64,000 bases of DNA from Microterricola viridarii (GCF_900104895.1 NZ_LT629742.1:2728001-2792000), one strand, 5' to 3'; counted from the first letter of the stretch, positions 16,545 to 25,404 are shown. Made by a program: numbers and translations. The notes: generated by a model from the sequence alone, not told the origin.

Positions 16545-17588
16545 TCAGAGCGTGGCGAGCCTGATATTCGAGAGCTCTGGGCCGTAGTGCCGTCGGATCC
16601 TGACCTTCCGCTCCAGGTCCTCGATGATGGCGGTCGTGAAGTCCACGCCGTAGAGTGCCTCGCTGGAGCCGAGGCCGCCGGGCGAGAACACGTTGACCTC
16701 CATCAGCTTGTCGCCCACGATGTCCAGCCCGACGAGGTGCAGGCCGTCTTCGAGCAGTTTCGGACGCACCGCGTCCACGAGCTGCAGCATCTCGTCGGTG
16801 ACCGTCACCGCCTCCGCGCTGCCGCCGGCAGACATGTTGGAGCGGATGTCGTCCCCTCCCGGACGGCGGCGGAAAGCGGCGTAGGCACCGTCGACCTGCA
16901 GGGGGTGACCGTTCATGACGAACATCCGCACGTCGCCGTCCTTGGCCGCTGTCAGGTACTCCTGCGCAACCACATAGCCGTCTCGAGCGATCGCCTCCAC
17001 GATCTGGCTGATGTTGGGCGCCTCCTTCTCGGTGACGAGGAACACGCCGGACCCACCCGACCCCTGCAGGGGCTTGAGCACGGCGCGCCCGCCCATCTCG
17101 TCAATGAACTGGCGGACCCGCTCCTCGTCCCGCGAGATCAACGTGCGCGGGCGCGCCGCCTCGGGGAAGTGCTGGAAGTACGCCTTCGACAGGGCGTTGG
17201 CCAGGGAACCGGGGTCGTTGACCACGAGGACGCCGGAGGCGGCCGCGAGCTGGCCGAACGCGATGCCGGCTGTGTTCGCCCAGGGGCTGTCCGCGGCATC
17301 CACCGCCGGGTCGGCGCGAAGCATGAGCACGTCGAAGTCGCTGAGCCCGACCCGCTCCCGTGCGGCCGCCTGCAGGTCTTCGAGGTAGCGCTCGTGTGAG
17401 CGATAGGCCTTGCCGGTGCTCGCGGAGGCCGCGATCGCAGAGAGCGACTCGTCGGGCTCGTAGCCGAAGTCACGCAGGCCCAGGAGAGCGACCTCGTGGC
17501 CGAGTCGGGTGGCGGTCATGGCGAGACGCGTCGTCGTGTAGACGGGCTTCTCAGTGGCGATGTCATTGACGACGAAGCCGATCTTCAT
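16545..17588 (-). CDS. Glutathione-synthetase-like ATP-grasp protein
   Basis: 347 residues, with SD GAGGAG before ATG 17588. N-terminal GSH-S-like fold, then ATP-grasp elements GRAVLKPLQGSGGSGVFLV (Gly-rich loop) and DIVGDKLMEVNVFSPGGL (metal-binding Glu/Asn). Resembles GshB, but actinobacteria normally make mycothiol rather than glutathione. Linked at 61 bp to a QEGLA metallopeptidase-like gene and an N-formylglutamate amidohydrolase-like gene. In that cassette the ATP-grasp more likely ligates an amino acid to a peptide or small acid. The product is unknown. Confidence 0.85.
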   Translation of the reverse strand: MKIGFVVNDIATEKPVYTTTRLAMTATRLGHEVALLGLRDFGYEPDESLSAIAASASTGKAYRSHERYLEDLQAAARERVGLSDFDVLMLRADPAVDAADSPWANTAGIAFGQLAAASGVLVVNDPGSLANALSKAYFQHFPEAARPRTLISRDEERVRQFIDEMGGRAVLKPLQGSGGSGVFLVTEKEAPNISQIVEAIARDGYVVAQEYLTAAKDGDVRMFVMNGHPLQVDGAYAAFRRRPGGDDIRSNMSAGGSAEAVTVTDEMLQLVDAVRPKLLEDGLHLVGLDIVGDKLMEVNVFSPGGLGSSEALYGVDFTTAIIEDLERKVRIRRHYGPELSNIRLATL

Positions 17589-17649
17589 GGTGTCTCCTCA
17601 GAGTTGTGCGGTCAATGGATCGAAAGAGTGTGGGTTGGGGTCGGCGGGA

Positions 17650-18861
17650 CTACGCGTTGACAAGGGCCGCCAGATCGTCGGTGTGAGCGGCGTCGTGCAG
17701 CCGGGCTGCGGCAGCCGGGTCGGAGAGGTAGCGGGGCATGACCCGGGCCGCCGTGAGCAGGCCGCGTCCGTCGAGGTCCTCCACGAGCGGCAGGTCCTCC
17801 AGGGAGAACTTGCCGAGGAAGAAAAGATCGAGTGCACCGCCGTCTGCCACGTGCTCCAGCAGGGCGAGCAGCCCGCGCAGGTAGATCGCGTCCTTGGTGA
17901 ACCCGCCGGCGCGATACACCCGCATCGTGATGCCGTACGCGCTCCCGGCCGGCAGTCCGTGGCCGGTCAGCAGCCGGTGTGTCTCCACGAAGCTCGCTCC
18001 CCCGACCAGGGAGTGCACCGCCAGAACGCGGGCCGCGAGCTGGCGCAGCCGGGCGGCGGTGAGGCCGCCGCAGGCGATCTCAGCGAGCACGGCGAGCCCT
18101 TCCTGCGTCTCGTCGTAGTGGGCGAGGCCGGAGCCCAACATACGGATCGGCTGTGCCAGGCCGTTCACCTGGGTGACCAGGTGCGTGCCCACCTCGTGCT
18201 GCAGCAGCGCGTTGACGCGGGGCGCTGCCACTGCGGCGTTGTTCGAGATGAGCAGCGTGTTGCCGTCCACGAGGATGCCCGAGATGTCGTCGCGGATCTC
18301 GGCGTGGATGCCGACATCCGGGTCGATCGACCGGTAGTGGTCGATCTCCGCCTGCGCTGCGGCGAGGAACCCCTCCGCGTCCACGGAATCGTGCTCCAGG
18401 CGCCCCCGCGGCAGCGTGTCCAACAACCCCTCGGCACGGCTCACGAGCGCGGGCAACACCGCACCGTACTGCGCGATCGAGAGCTGCAGGAAGTCGGGGG
18501 TGTTCCGGGCACGCAGCATCTCCACCCGCAATGCCATCTCCCGCTGTCGGTTCCGCAACAGCGCGGCGAGGGTGGTGTCCTCGACGTCGTCGATCGGCAG
18601 CGCGACGACCTGCGCGTCGAGCACGTCGGGGTCCACATCCAGGTCGCGGTACTCGAACACCGGGTCGTTCTCCGGGTGCGCGAGAAACTCCGCACGCACG
18701 TCGTCGGCGTTCACCGGGGTCATCTCGAGCAGGAAGCGCACGCTGCCCGCCAACGTCGCCATGGCGTGGTCGGCCGCGAGGTCTGCGGGCGAGAGCGCCC
18801 CGGCGTTGATGGCACTCGTCTCCGGTGCGTCCCCGGCGTGCGGCACCGGGTCCCCCGTCAC
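17650..18861 (-). CDS. QEGLA-motif protein (DUF1704, MATCAP-like metallopeptidase family)
   Basis: 403 residues from GTG 18861, chosen because it forms a 4-nt GTGA overlap with the preceding stop; an upstream start would overlap deeply. Contains NALLQHEVGTHLVTQVNG, whose HExxxH is the zinc motif, and then DETQEGLAVLAEIACGGL with the name-giving QEGLA, where Glu is the likely third ligand. Family members are annotated as flavohemoglobin-expression-modulating proteins, and the eukaryotic relatives are tyrosine carboxypeptidases. In this three-gene cassette it may trim a C-terminal residue that the ATP-grasp enzyme adds, or the reverse. Confidence 0.88.
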   Translation of the reverse strand: MTGDPVPHAGDAPETSAINAGALSPADLAADHAMATLAGSVRFLLEMTPVNADDVRAEFLAHPENDPVFEYRDLDVDPDVLDAQVVALPIDDVEDTTLAALLRNRQREMALRVEMLRARNTPDFLQLSIAQYGAVLPALVSRAEGLLDTLPRGRLEHDSVDAEGFLAAAQAEIDHYRSIDPDVGIHAEIRDDISGILVDGNTLLISNNAAVAAPRVNALLQHEVGTHLVTQVNGLAQPIRMLGSGLAHYDETQEGLAVLAEIACGGLTAARLRQLAARVLAVHSLVGGASFVETHRLLTGHGLPAGSAYGITMRVYRAGGFTKDAIYLRGLLALLEHVADGGALDLFFLGKFSLEDLPLVEDLDGRGLLTAARVMPRYLSDPAAAARLHDAAHTDDLAALVNA

Positions 18862-19661
18862 GACACGACCGCCTGGCGCAGCGCGCCCTCGACGGCCGGG
18901 AGGGTGCCGGCCAGGGCACGGGCCAGTTCGTCGATCCGGGCCTGGTCGACCTCGCCGGTCCACTCGTCCATGAAGGTCTTCTTGAACTCGAGCGCGAGCA
19001 CGAGCCCGCGGCCCGGGTATCGGGCGTGCGTCCAGGCCGCGAGCTGCCGACCGCGGAACCGCACGTTCTCCCGGACGTCGAGCGGGCCGGTCGACGTCTC
19101 CGCCGCCCGCAGCGACCGCATGAAGGTCTCCACCACCGGCCCGAATTGCTCGTGATCCACCGAGCCGGTGCCCACGTTGACCTCGGGGCTCTCCTCGTCC
19201 GGGGCCGGGGCGGCGCCCGCCCCGTCGCGCCGGTGGTTATAGGAGTGGACGTCGAACAGCACGAACGGCCCACGGTCGGCGACGGCGTCCAGACGCCGGC
19301 CGAGCTCAGCGTAGAAGGCGTCGTACTCCGCAAGAGAGCCAGCCACGACGGCCTCGTCGAGCGGTGGATTGCGGACGACGTCCAGGCCCCACGCCTCCTC
19401 GGAGGTGCGGTAGACCGACTCCTCGCGGGTGCGGTTCAGGTCGACCTCGAACCGGGACCGGTTCACGATGACGCGGGCAGGGATGAGCGCGCCGATCTCC
19501 TCGGTGTGCGGGTCCTCCTCCCGCAAGCGGTCCGCCTCGGGCAGGATCAGCTCCGCGGCGAAGTCGGGGCGCACATCGTGCCCCGTGTGGATGGCGGTGG
19601 CGATGAATTGTCCGTCCCAGTTGCCGAGGAACTCGACCGGGGGACGCTCCGTAGTACTCAT
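18858..19661 (-). CDS. N-formylglutamate amidohydrolase family protein
   Basis: 267 residues from ATG 19661; a second ATG two codons upstream is possible. Shows the FGase pattern: IHTGHDVRPD, LIPARVIVNRSRFEVDLNR, FVLFDVHSYNHRRDG with candidate zinc ligands His/Asp/His, and ALEFKKTFMDEWTG. Family members hydrolyse N-formylglutamate or related N-acyl amino acids. No histidine-degradation genes are nearby, so the substrate is likely different here. First gene of a coupled cassette with the QEGLA and ATP-grasp genes. Confidence 0.87.
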   Translation of the reverse strand: MSTTERPPVEFLGNWDGQFIATAIHTGHDVRPDFAAELILPEADRLREEDPHTEEIGALIPARVIVNRSRFEVDLNRTREESVYRTSEEAWGLDVVRNPPLDEAVVAGSLAEYDAFYAELGRRLDAVADRGPFVLFDVHSYNHRRDGAGAAPAPDEESPEVNVGTGSVDHEQFGPVVETFMRSLRAAETSTGPLDVRENVRFRGRQLAAWTHARYPGRGLVLALEFKKTFMDEWTGEVDQARIDELARALAGTLPAVEGALRQAVVS

Positions 19662-19744
19662 GGGCACAGCTTTTCAGCCGTGCTGGCGGGCGACAAGGTG
19701 CTTGACGGGGCCGCCAATTCGTGAGATCGCGCGAGGGCGCGCGG

Positions 19745-20269
19745 TCACCAGCCGATCGTGCCCGGTCCGCCCTTGAACGGGCCGACGATCCGGGAGGTGA
19801 TCCAGCCGCCGTAGAATCCGCCGGCCTGGGCGAGCACTCGCTCACCGTCGACCTCGCACGAGTCCATCGCGCCCGGGTAGAGAGCGACGCGGTCGCTCAG
19901 CGCCTCGAAGCCGCGGCGGGGGTGCGGGTAGGTCCACCCGGCCCGGCGCGCACGCGCTCCCCCGGCGACGACGTCGAAGTAGTGCGCCTGTCCCTTGAAC
20001 TCGCAGAGGCTGGTGCCTTCCGCTGCAACGAGCGCGCCGACGGGGAACGCGGCGATCGGCAGGTAGTAGACCGGCGGATGACTCGTCTCCAGCACCCGCA
20101 CGGCGTCGGTGGTTTCAACGATCACCCGACCGCCGAGCCGCACGGTGACCTGCTCGAGTCGGTGTTCGACCCGCGGCGGCCGCGGGTAGTCCCACACCGA
20201 TTCCTGCCCCGTCTTCGGTGTGATCGGCCGGGGCCGGCTGGATCGGGGAACGGCGCGTGCAGCACTCAT
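19745..20269 (-). CDS. DUF427 domain protein
   Basis: 174 residues. The DUF427 core spans ~25-150: ESVWDYPRPPRVEHRLEQVT, VRVLETSHPPVYYLPIAAF, LCEFKGQAHYFDVV and the closing FYGGWITSRIVGPFKGGPGT. This is a small cytoplasmic beta-sandwich family without known reaction, common in actinobacteria. Divergent from an XRE regulator 127 bp away. Confidence 0.88.
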   Translation of the reverse strand: MSAARAVPRSSRPRPITPKTGQESVWDYPRPPRVEHRLEQVTVRLGGRVIVETTDAVRVLETSHPPVYYLPIAAFPVGALVAAEGTSLCEFKGQAHYFDVVAGGARARRAGWTYPHPRRGFEALSDRVALYPGAMDSCEVDGERVLAQAGGFYGGWITSRIVGPFKGGPGTIGW

Positions 20270-20384
20270 GCGGCCATCCTCTGCCGTCGCACTGGGATTC
20301 CGCCGCGAGTGCAGCGCCGGTGCGGGCGAGCAGGCCGGTAGTGGCAGGTAGTGGCAGTGCCTCCCGGGGCCGGACGTCGCGGCC

Positions 20385-20390
20385 TATCGT
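20385..20390 (+). promoter_or_regulatory. -10 hexamer TATCGT of a probable leaderless gene
   Basis: TATCGT ends 6 nt before ATG 20397 and no Shine-Dalgarno is present. This is the spacing at which transcription starts on the initiation codon, as is frequent in actinobacteria. Similar arrangements occur at 22904, 24369, 42129 and (minus strand) 48279. Confidence 0.6.
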
Positions 20391-20396
20391 TGAAGC

Positions 20397-21284
20397 ATGG
20401 GCGACGTGCGCAGTGACATCCAGGAGTTCTTGAGTTCCCGGCGAGCCCGGATCACCCCGGAGCGTGCGGGCCTGCCCGCCTACGGCGGCAACCGGCGCGT
20501 CCCCGGCCTGCGCCGGGAGGAGGTCGCGATGCTCAGCGGCGTCTCGGTGGACTACTACGTGCGTCTGGAACGCGGCAACCTCGCCGGAGCGTCGGAGAGC
20601 GTGCTCGACGCGCTCGCCAGCACCCTGCAGCTCGACGAGGCGGAACGGGAGTACCTGTTCGACCTGGCGAGGGCGGCAGGCCCCACGCGCCGCCCGCCGC
20701 GCACACCGGCGAGCGCCGTGCGCCCGGCGGTGCGACAGGTGTTGGAGGCGATGGCGGACGCACCCGCGTGGGTGCGCAACGGGCGCCACGACATCCTGGC
20801 AGCGAATCGCATGGGCCGGGCCCTCTACGCCCCCGTGTTCGAGGATCCGCGCCGCCCGGTGAACACCACCCGGTTCACCTATCTGAACCCGGCGGCCCGC
20901 ACGTTCTGGCGCGACTATGACCAGGTTGCCCGGGATGCCGCCTCGATGTTGCGCCTCGAGGCCGGCCGCAACCCGCACGACGCCGAGCTGATCCGGCTCG
21001 TCGGGGAGCTGTCGACGCAGAGCGAGCTCTTCCGCGAGCGCTGGGCGTCGCGCGATGTGGTGTTCCACCGCAGCGGCATGAAACGCCTGCACCACCCGGT
21101 CGTCGGCGATCTCGACCTGAACTACGAGTCGATGGAGCTGCCCAGCGAGCCCGGCCTCGTCCTGAACGTGTACACCGCACCGGCGGGGTCGCCGAGCGCG
21201 GACGGCCTCCGCATGCTGGCGTCCTGGGCTGCCTCCCCGGAGGGAGCGGACGCCGAGGCGGCGGCCGCCGCCCAGCAGCCCTAG
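20397..21284 (+). CDS. XRE-type regulator with MmyB-like ligand domain
   Basis: 295 residues. N-terminal Cro/C1-type helix-turn-helix with the typical actinobacterial RRVPGLRREEVAMLSGVSVD and YYVRLERGNLAGASESVLDA. The MmyB-like C-terminal domain includes APAWVRNGRHDILAANRMGR and ends LVLNVYTAPAGSPSADGLRM. Such regulators usually control an adjacent oxidoreductase; here the alcohol dehydrogenase or DUF2255 gene downstream (opposite strand) is a candidate. Its stop overlaps the convergent DUF2255 gene by 4 nt. Confidence 0.9.
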   Translation: MGDVRSDIQEFLSSRRARITPERAGLPAYGGNRRVPGLRREEVAMLSGVSVDYYVRLERGNLAGASESVLDALASTLQLDEAEREYLFDLARAAGPTRRPPRTPASAVRPAVRQVLEAMADAPAWVRNGRHDILAANRMGRALYAPVFEDPRRPVNTTRFTYLNPAARTFWRDYDQVARDAASMLRLEAGRNPHDAELIRLVGELSTQSELFRERWASRDVVFHRSGMKRLHHPVVGDLDLNYESMELPSEPGLVLNVYTAPAGSPSADGLRMLASWAASPEGADAEAAAAAQQP

Positions 21285-21676
21285 CCGCGGGGCTTCGCCT
21301 CGGCCCGCGGCGTCACCTTGAGAGTGGTCTCGAGCACGTCGCCGCCGGTGATCGCCGCGATGGGGGCGGGCCCGTAGCGGTCGTATTTCTGGTGCAGGGC
21401 TCGGTCCAGCTCGGCGCGAACGGACGGGTCGGCCAGCTCGAATGTCACGTCCTTCTCGACGCCGCCGGCGCTGATCCGCCCGCGTCCCGCGTGCAGCGCC
21501 CGGCGGAACCAGCCGTTCTCCGGCCCGTGGGCGGAGCGGATGTAGAGGGCGTCGCCCAGGGCGCTGTGCCAGATCGTCGTCGCGGGCCGCAGCGACCCGT
21601 CGGGGCGCTCGGACGCGACGCGCAGTTCAGCGCTCGCGTCGATGCGGCGGAGTTCGTCGGCCGTCCACTGTTCCAT
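21281..21676 (-). CDS. DUF2255 family protein
   Basis: 131 residues from ATG 21676, chosen for the strong AGAGGAG upstream. Contains ELRRIDASAELRVASERPDG, TTIWHSALGDALYIRSAHGP and GRGRISAGGVEKDVTFELAD, matching DUF2255, a flavin-reductase-like split-barrel family often next to dehydrogenases. 53 bp downstream of the zinc dehydrogenase, so probably cotranscribed with it. Confidence 0.88.
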   Translation of the reverse strand: MEQWTADELRRIDASAELRVASERPDGSLRPATTIWHSALGDALYIRSAHGPENGWFRRALHAGRGRISAGGVEKDVTFELADPSVRAELDRALHQKYDRYGPAPIAAITGGDVLETTLKVTPRAEAKPRG

Positions 21677-21729
21677 GTCCTGCTCCTCTGTCGTTGTCGA
21701 ATGATCGTCGGGGCGCTGCGTCGTCATCA

Positions 21730-22767
21730 TCAGAATGTCACGAGCACTTTCAGCGCCGCGCGGTCGTCCATGGCGCGGTACCCGGCCGGCACCTCGTCGA
21801 TTCCGACGCTGAGGTCGAAGACCGGCCCGGGGTCGAGGCGGCCCTCGAGCACCTCGATGAGGGCGGCGTCGAGGTAGCCGCGCACCGGGGCCGGCCCGCC
21901 GGTCAGGGTGACGTTCTTGCCGAACAGGGAGCCGAATCCGATCGGGGCGTCCTCGTACTGCGGCACGCCGACCCGGGAGATCACGCCGCCGGGGCGCACG
22001 ACTCCGTAGGCTTGCTCGTAGGCGGGCAGGTGGCCGACGGCCTCGAGCACGACGTGGCTGCCCTCGCCGCCCGTCAGCTCCATGACCCGCGCGATCCCGT
22101 CCTCCCCGCGCTCGGCGACGACATCCGTGGCACCGAACTCGACGCCCAGATCGGTGCGGGACCGGTGGCGCCCCATCAGGATGATGCGCTCCGCGCCCAG
22201 CCGGCGGGCGGCCAGCACCGCGGAGAGGCCGACCGCGCCGTCCCCGATGACGGTCACCGTCTTGCCGGCCTCCACCCGGCCCATCCAGGCGGCGTGGTAG
22301 CCGGTGAGGTACACGTCGGAGAGCGTGAGCAGTGCCGGGTAGAGCGCCTCGTCGATGCGGCCGGGCACCTTCACCAGCGATCCATCGGCGAGGGGCACGC
22401 GCACCGCCTCGGCCTGTCCCCCGCCGACGCCGTTGTTGCCGTACCAGCCGCCGTGGATGCAGGACGTCTGGACGCCCTCGCGGCAGAACACGCAGCTGTT
22501 GTCTTGGAACGCGAACGGTGCGATCACGAAATCACCCCGCCTGAGCGAGGTCACCGCGGTGCCGATGTCCTCGACGACACCGAGGAACTCATGGCCCATC
22601 GGGGTGCCGTCGGCGCCGCTCGGCCTGCTGCGGAAGGGGTGCAGGTCTGAGCCGCAGATGCAGGCGCGGGTGACGCGCACGATGGCGTCGGTGGATTCGC
22701 GGATGACGGGGTCGGGCACGGTCTCCACCCGAACGTCACCGGCGCCGTACATGAACGTGGCTTTCAT
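21730..22767 (-). CDS. Zinc-dependent medium-chain alcohol dehydrogenase
   Basis: 345 residues. Catalytic zinc site ACICGSDLHPF and GHEFLGVVEDIGTAV. Structural zinc cysteines remain in NSCVFCREGVQTSC. The Rossmann loop VTVIGDGAVGLSAVLAARRL and the following Arg in ILMGRHRSR suggest NADP(H) preference. Likely oxidises alcohols or reduces aldehydes in the cytoplasm. Divergent from an aldo-keto reductase across a region with the palindrome TGTCAGGTACTGACA, suggesting shared control. Confidence 0.92.
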   Translation of the reverse strand: MKATFMYGAGDVRVETVPDPVIRESTDAIVRVTRACICGSDLHPFRSRPSGADGTPMGHEFLGVVEDIGTAVTSLRRGDFVIAPFAFQDNSCVFCREGVQTSCIHGGWYGNNGVGGGQAEAVRVPLADGSLVKVPGRIDEALYPALLTLSDVYLTGYHAAWMGRVEAGKTVTVIGDGAVGLSAVLAARRLGAERIILMGRHRSRTDLGVEFGATDVVAERGEDGIARVMELTGGEGSHVVLEAVGHLPAYEQAYGVVRPGGVISRVGVPQYEDAPIGFGSLFGKNVTLTGGPAPVRGYLDAALIEVLEGRLDPGPVFDLSVGIDEVPAGYRAMDDRAALKVLVTF

Positions 22768-22860
22768 ACGATCCTCTGTTTCGTGCTTCTCGGGGCAGCG
22801 GTGTCATCCGCTCCCAGATCCATCAGACGCGATCCACGGATGCGGCGGCAGTGACTGTCG

Positions 22861-22875
22861 TGTCAGGTACTGACA
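22861..22875. promoter_or_regulatory. Palindrome TGTCAGGTACTGACA, candidate operator
   Basis: Inverted repeat with 6-bp arms TGTCAG/CTGACA and a 3-nt centre, between the divergent alcohol dehydrogenase (start 22767) and aldo-keto reductase (start 22917). It lies 29 bp upstream of the AKR -10 hexamer (22904-22909). A MarR/HxlR-type or similar redox regulator would be a suitable binder; none is encoded next to it. Confidence 0.5.
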
Positions 22876-22916
22876 GGCCCTCCCACGAACCCGGTGCCCG
22901 GCGTAGCGTTGAGCGC

Positions 22917-23801
22917 ATGAGCATCCCCACCCTGTCCTTGAACAACGGCATCGAGATCCCCGCACTGGGCTTCGGCGTCTTCCAGACTCCTCCCGAGGAG
23001 ACGACGGATTCCGTGACGGCGGCGTTGGAGGTCGGTTACCGACACATCGACACCGCGGCCGCTTACCTCAACGAGCGCGAGGTCGGCCAGGCCATCTCGG
23101 CCTCCGGGATCCCCCGCGATGAGCTCTTCCTGGAGACGAAGGTGTGGATCAGCGACTACGGCTACGCCGAGACGCTGCACGCGTTCGACAAGTCGGCGGG
23201 CAAGCTCGGCGTCGACCAGCTCGACCTCCTGATCCTGCACCAGGCGCTGCCGGGAAACTTCGACAAGACGCTCGAGGCCTACCGGGCCCTCGAGCAGCTC
23301 TACGCCGACGGCAAGGTGCGGGCGATCGGCGTGAGCAACTTCATGCCCGAACACCTCGAGCAGCTGCTGACCGTCGCCCAGGTGGTGCCGGCCGTGAACC
23401 AGATCGAGGTGCACCCCTACTTCCAGCAGAAGGCGCTGCTCGCCTACGACACCGAGCACGGCATCCTGAACCAGGCGTGGTCGCCCATCGGCGGCATCAC
23501 GTTCTACCGCCCGGGCGTCATCGGCTCGACCCTGGAGGACGAGGTGATTGGGCAGATCGCGGCGACCCACGGCAAGACTCCCGCCCAGGTGATGCTCCGC
23601 TGGCACCTGCAGGAGGGCCGCTCCGCCATCCCCAAGTCGGTGCGGCCGGAGCGGATCGCCGAGAACTTCGACGTGTTCGACTTCGAGCTCAGCGCCGCCG
23701 AGCTCGCCCAGATCGACGCGCTGGACACCGGCATCCGCGGTGGTCCAGAGCCCGAGGTGATCACGCTGGAGACGTTCGGCCGGCCCATCCCCGAGGCCTG
23801 A
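22917..23801 (+). CDS. Aldo/keto reductase
   Basis: 294 residues from ATG 22917, where the homology begins (MSIPTLSLNNGIEIPALGFG). There is no SD; a TAGCGT hexamer at 22904-22909 is 7 nt upstream, so the mRNA is probably leaderless. Catalytic tetrad visible: Asp/Tyr in HIDTAAAYLNE, Lys in LETKVW, His in LLILHQ. C-terminal AIPKSVRPERIAENFDVFDF is the NADPH-binding segment. A 2,5-diketo-gluconate-reductase-like carbonyl reductase with broad substrates. Confidence 0.92.
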   Translation: MSIPTLSLNNGIEIPALGFGVFQTPPEETTDSVTAALEVGYRHIDTAAAYLNEREVGQAISASGIPRDELFLETKVWISDYGYAETLHAFDKSAGKLGVDQLDLLILHQALPGNFDKTLEAYRALEQLYADGKVRAIGVSNFMPEHLEQLLTVAQVVPAVNQIEVHPYFQQKALLAYDTEHGILNQAWSPIGGITFYRPGVIGSTLEDEVIGQIAATHGKTPAQVMLRWHLQEGRSAIPKSVRPERIAENFDVFDFELSAAELAQIDALDTGIRGGPEPEVITLETFGRPIPEA

Positions 23802-23822
23802 TCTCCCGCCGGGCCGGGGGCT

Positions 23823-24182
23823 TCAGGGGGCGGGGCCCAGCGCGACCGCCAGCAGTGCGAGCACTCCCCCGACAAGGAGGAGCAGGGTGCCGAGCTGCAT
23901 GGTGCGCGTCTTGTTGCGGTTCGCCACGGTCACGCTGACCTCGAGGATCGGGCACCCGGACCAGCCCAGCAGCCCGAGGCTGAGCGCCACCAGGGCCGCC
24001 CCCGCCCACCACAGGGCGCCCAGCCCGGCCGGCAGCACCGCCGGACGCCAGCCTGAGGCGAGCAGCGACCCCGTCGACACGGCGGACACCCCGAGTGCGA
24101 CAGAGAACCAGACCGTCCCGGTGCGCATGATTCTCTGGACGTTCTCGGATTCCCCCATCAGGTCTGCGGATTCACCGGACAT
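23823..24182 (-). CDS. Small integral membrane protein, three predicted helices
   Basis: 119 residues from ATG 24182 (upstream in-frame ATG at 24215 less likely). Hydrophobic segments at WFSVALGVSAVSTGSLLASG, LWWAGAALVALSLGLLGWSG and GTLLLLVGGVLALLAVALGP. The short basic loop NRNKTRT separates the second and third. I do not recognise a family. Convergent with the AKR gene and isolated otherwise. Confidence 0.7.
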   Translation of the reverse strand: MSGESADLMGESENVQRIMRTGTVWFSVALGVSAVSTGSLLASGWRPAVLPAGLGALWWAGAALVALSLGLLGWSGCPILEVSVTVANRNKTRTMQLGTLLLLVGGVLALLAVALGPAP

Positions 24183-24380
24183 GGCTTCCCAGCTTTCTCG
24201 AGCACGACGTCTCACGACGGCGGTCTGCGGGGCGGATGCCGGCCAGCGGCTCGGCCAACGGCGCCACCGGCGTCGGCGTCACTGCGCGGAATCTACCACC
24301 AGCGCTCGGGATTTCGATGGGCGCGCGCGGGCGGGCCACGCACAGATCAGCGACCCATCCACGAGGGATATGGTGGCGGG

Positions 24381-24800
24381 ATGAGTGATTACGAAGTGCT
24401 GGAGATGGGCGGGCTCGACGCCTGGCAGGAGTTCACCGGCGGGGTCGCCCCCGGCAAGAGGTTCGTCGAGAAGGAACTGCCGCTGGAGTTCATCGGCATG
24501 TCGGCCAACGCCGCGGAGCCCGGCAAGCAGGCTCCGTTCTGGCACACCCACGAGAAGGTCGAAGAGCTCTACGTCTTCCTCGCCGGCCGCGGCCAGATGG
24601 GCCTGAACGACGACGTCATCGACGTGCAGGCCGGCACCACGGTCCGCGTCCCGCAGGGCACGTGGAGCACCTGGCGCTGCCTGCCGGACAGCCCGGAGCC
24701 GCTGCGCTGGCTCTGCATCCGCGCCGGGGGCGACGCGCTCGGGGAGATCGGCCGCGACGGCGCACTCGACCGGGAACGCCCGATGCCCTGGGCCGAGTAG
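24381..24800 (+). CDS. Cupin-domain protein
   Basis: 139 residues. Cupin motif 1 is FWHTHEKVEELYVFLAGRG (His, His, Glu metal ligands). Motif 2 is degenerate around TVRVPQGTWSTWRCLPDSPE, where the usual late His is replaced. Small one-domain cupins of this kind bind a metal and may be isomerases or ligand sensors. TATGGT at 24369-24374 is 6 nt before the ATG with no SD, so translation is probably leaderless. Confidence 0.85.
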   Translation: MSDYEVLEMGGLDAWQEFTGGVAPGKRFVEKELPLEFIGMSANAAEPGKQAPFWHTHEKVEELYVFLAGRGQMGLNDDVIDVQAGTTVRVPQGTWSTWRCLPDSPEPLRWLCIRAGGDALGEIGRDGALDRERPMPWAE

Positions 24801-24819
24801 GGCCGGGCACGGCGGGCGC

Positions 24820-25404
24820 TCAGCCCACCGCCTGCACGTCGTCGCGGAGTTGCAGGGCGCCGGTCAGGGCCCGGATGCCGAACACGAACGCCTCGTCGAC
24901 ATCCCCGCCGAGCTGGAAGGCGTCCGCCAGCTCCATGCTGATGAAGCCGTTCGCCCACGCCGTCAGTGTGCGCGCGGCGTCGAGCGCATGGGCCGGCCCG
25001 GCGAGCGCGTCCGCGACCTCAAGGATGGGCGCGCTCGACGCCAGGATCGCGTCGTGCGACGGGCGGGTGGCCGAGGAGCCGGGCGCGAAGATGAGGTGGT
25101 ACCCGGCCGGGAATCGATGCGCGAATGCCCGGAACGCGAGCGCGACCGCTGCGACTCGTGCGGCGGCATCCGTCGGCGCAGCGGCCGCGGCCCGCAGGTG
25201 CTCGCCGAGGTCGACGACCGTGGCCTCGGCGATCAGCCGGATGAGCTCGTCGCGGTTGCGCACGCGCTTGTAGAGCGACGGGGCCTTGACGCCGACCCGG
25301 TCGGCGATCGCCTGCATGGTCAGACCCGTCAGCCCGTCCCGCTCCAGGAGCTCGCGGCCGGTCGCGACGATGGCCTCGCGAGAGGTGCGTTCCGGTGTTG
25401 GCAT
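24820..25404 (-). CDS. TetR-family regulator (WHG-type C-terminus)
   Basis: 194 residues from ATG 25404, preceded by AGGGGG; an ATG 8 codons upstream has no SD. Helix-turn-helix LTMQAIADRVGVKAPSLYKRV. The C-terminal domain with TLTAWANGFISMELADAFQLG resembles TetR_C/WHG proteins. Divergent from a metallo-hydrolase gene; the intergenic region holds the perfect palindrome at 25441 that is its likely operator. Confidence 0.9.
   Translation of the reverse strand: MPTPERTSREAIVATGRELLERDGLTGLTMQAIADRVGVKAPSLYKRVRNRDELIRLIAEATVVDLGEHLRAAAAAPTDAAARVAAVALAFRAFAHRFPAGYHLIFAPGSSATRPSHDAILASSAPILEVADALAGPAHALDAARTLTAWANGFISMELADAFQLGGDVDEAFVFGIRALTGALQLRDDVQAVG

Noticed and set aside
16545-17588. ATP-grasp gene as true glutathione synthetase gshB
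   Set aside because: No gshA nearby, and the QEGLA/amidohydrolase neighbours and the host group argue for another product; symbol left empty.
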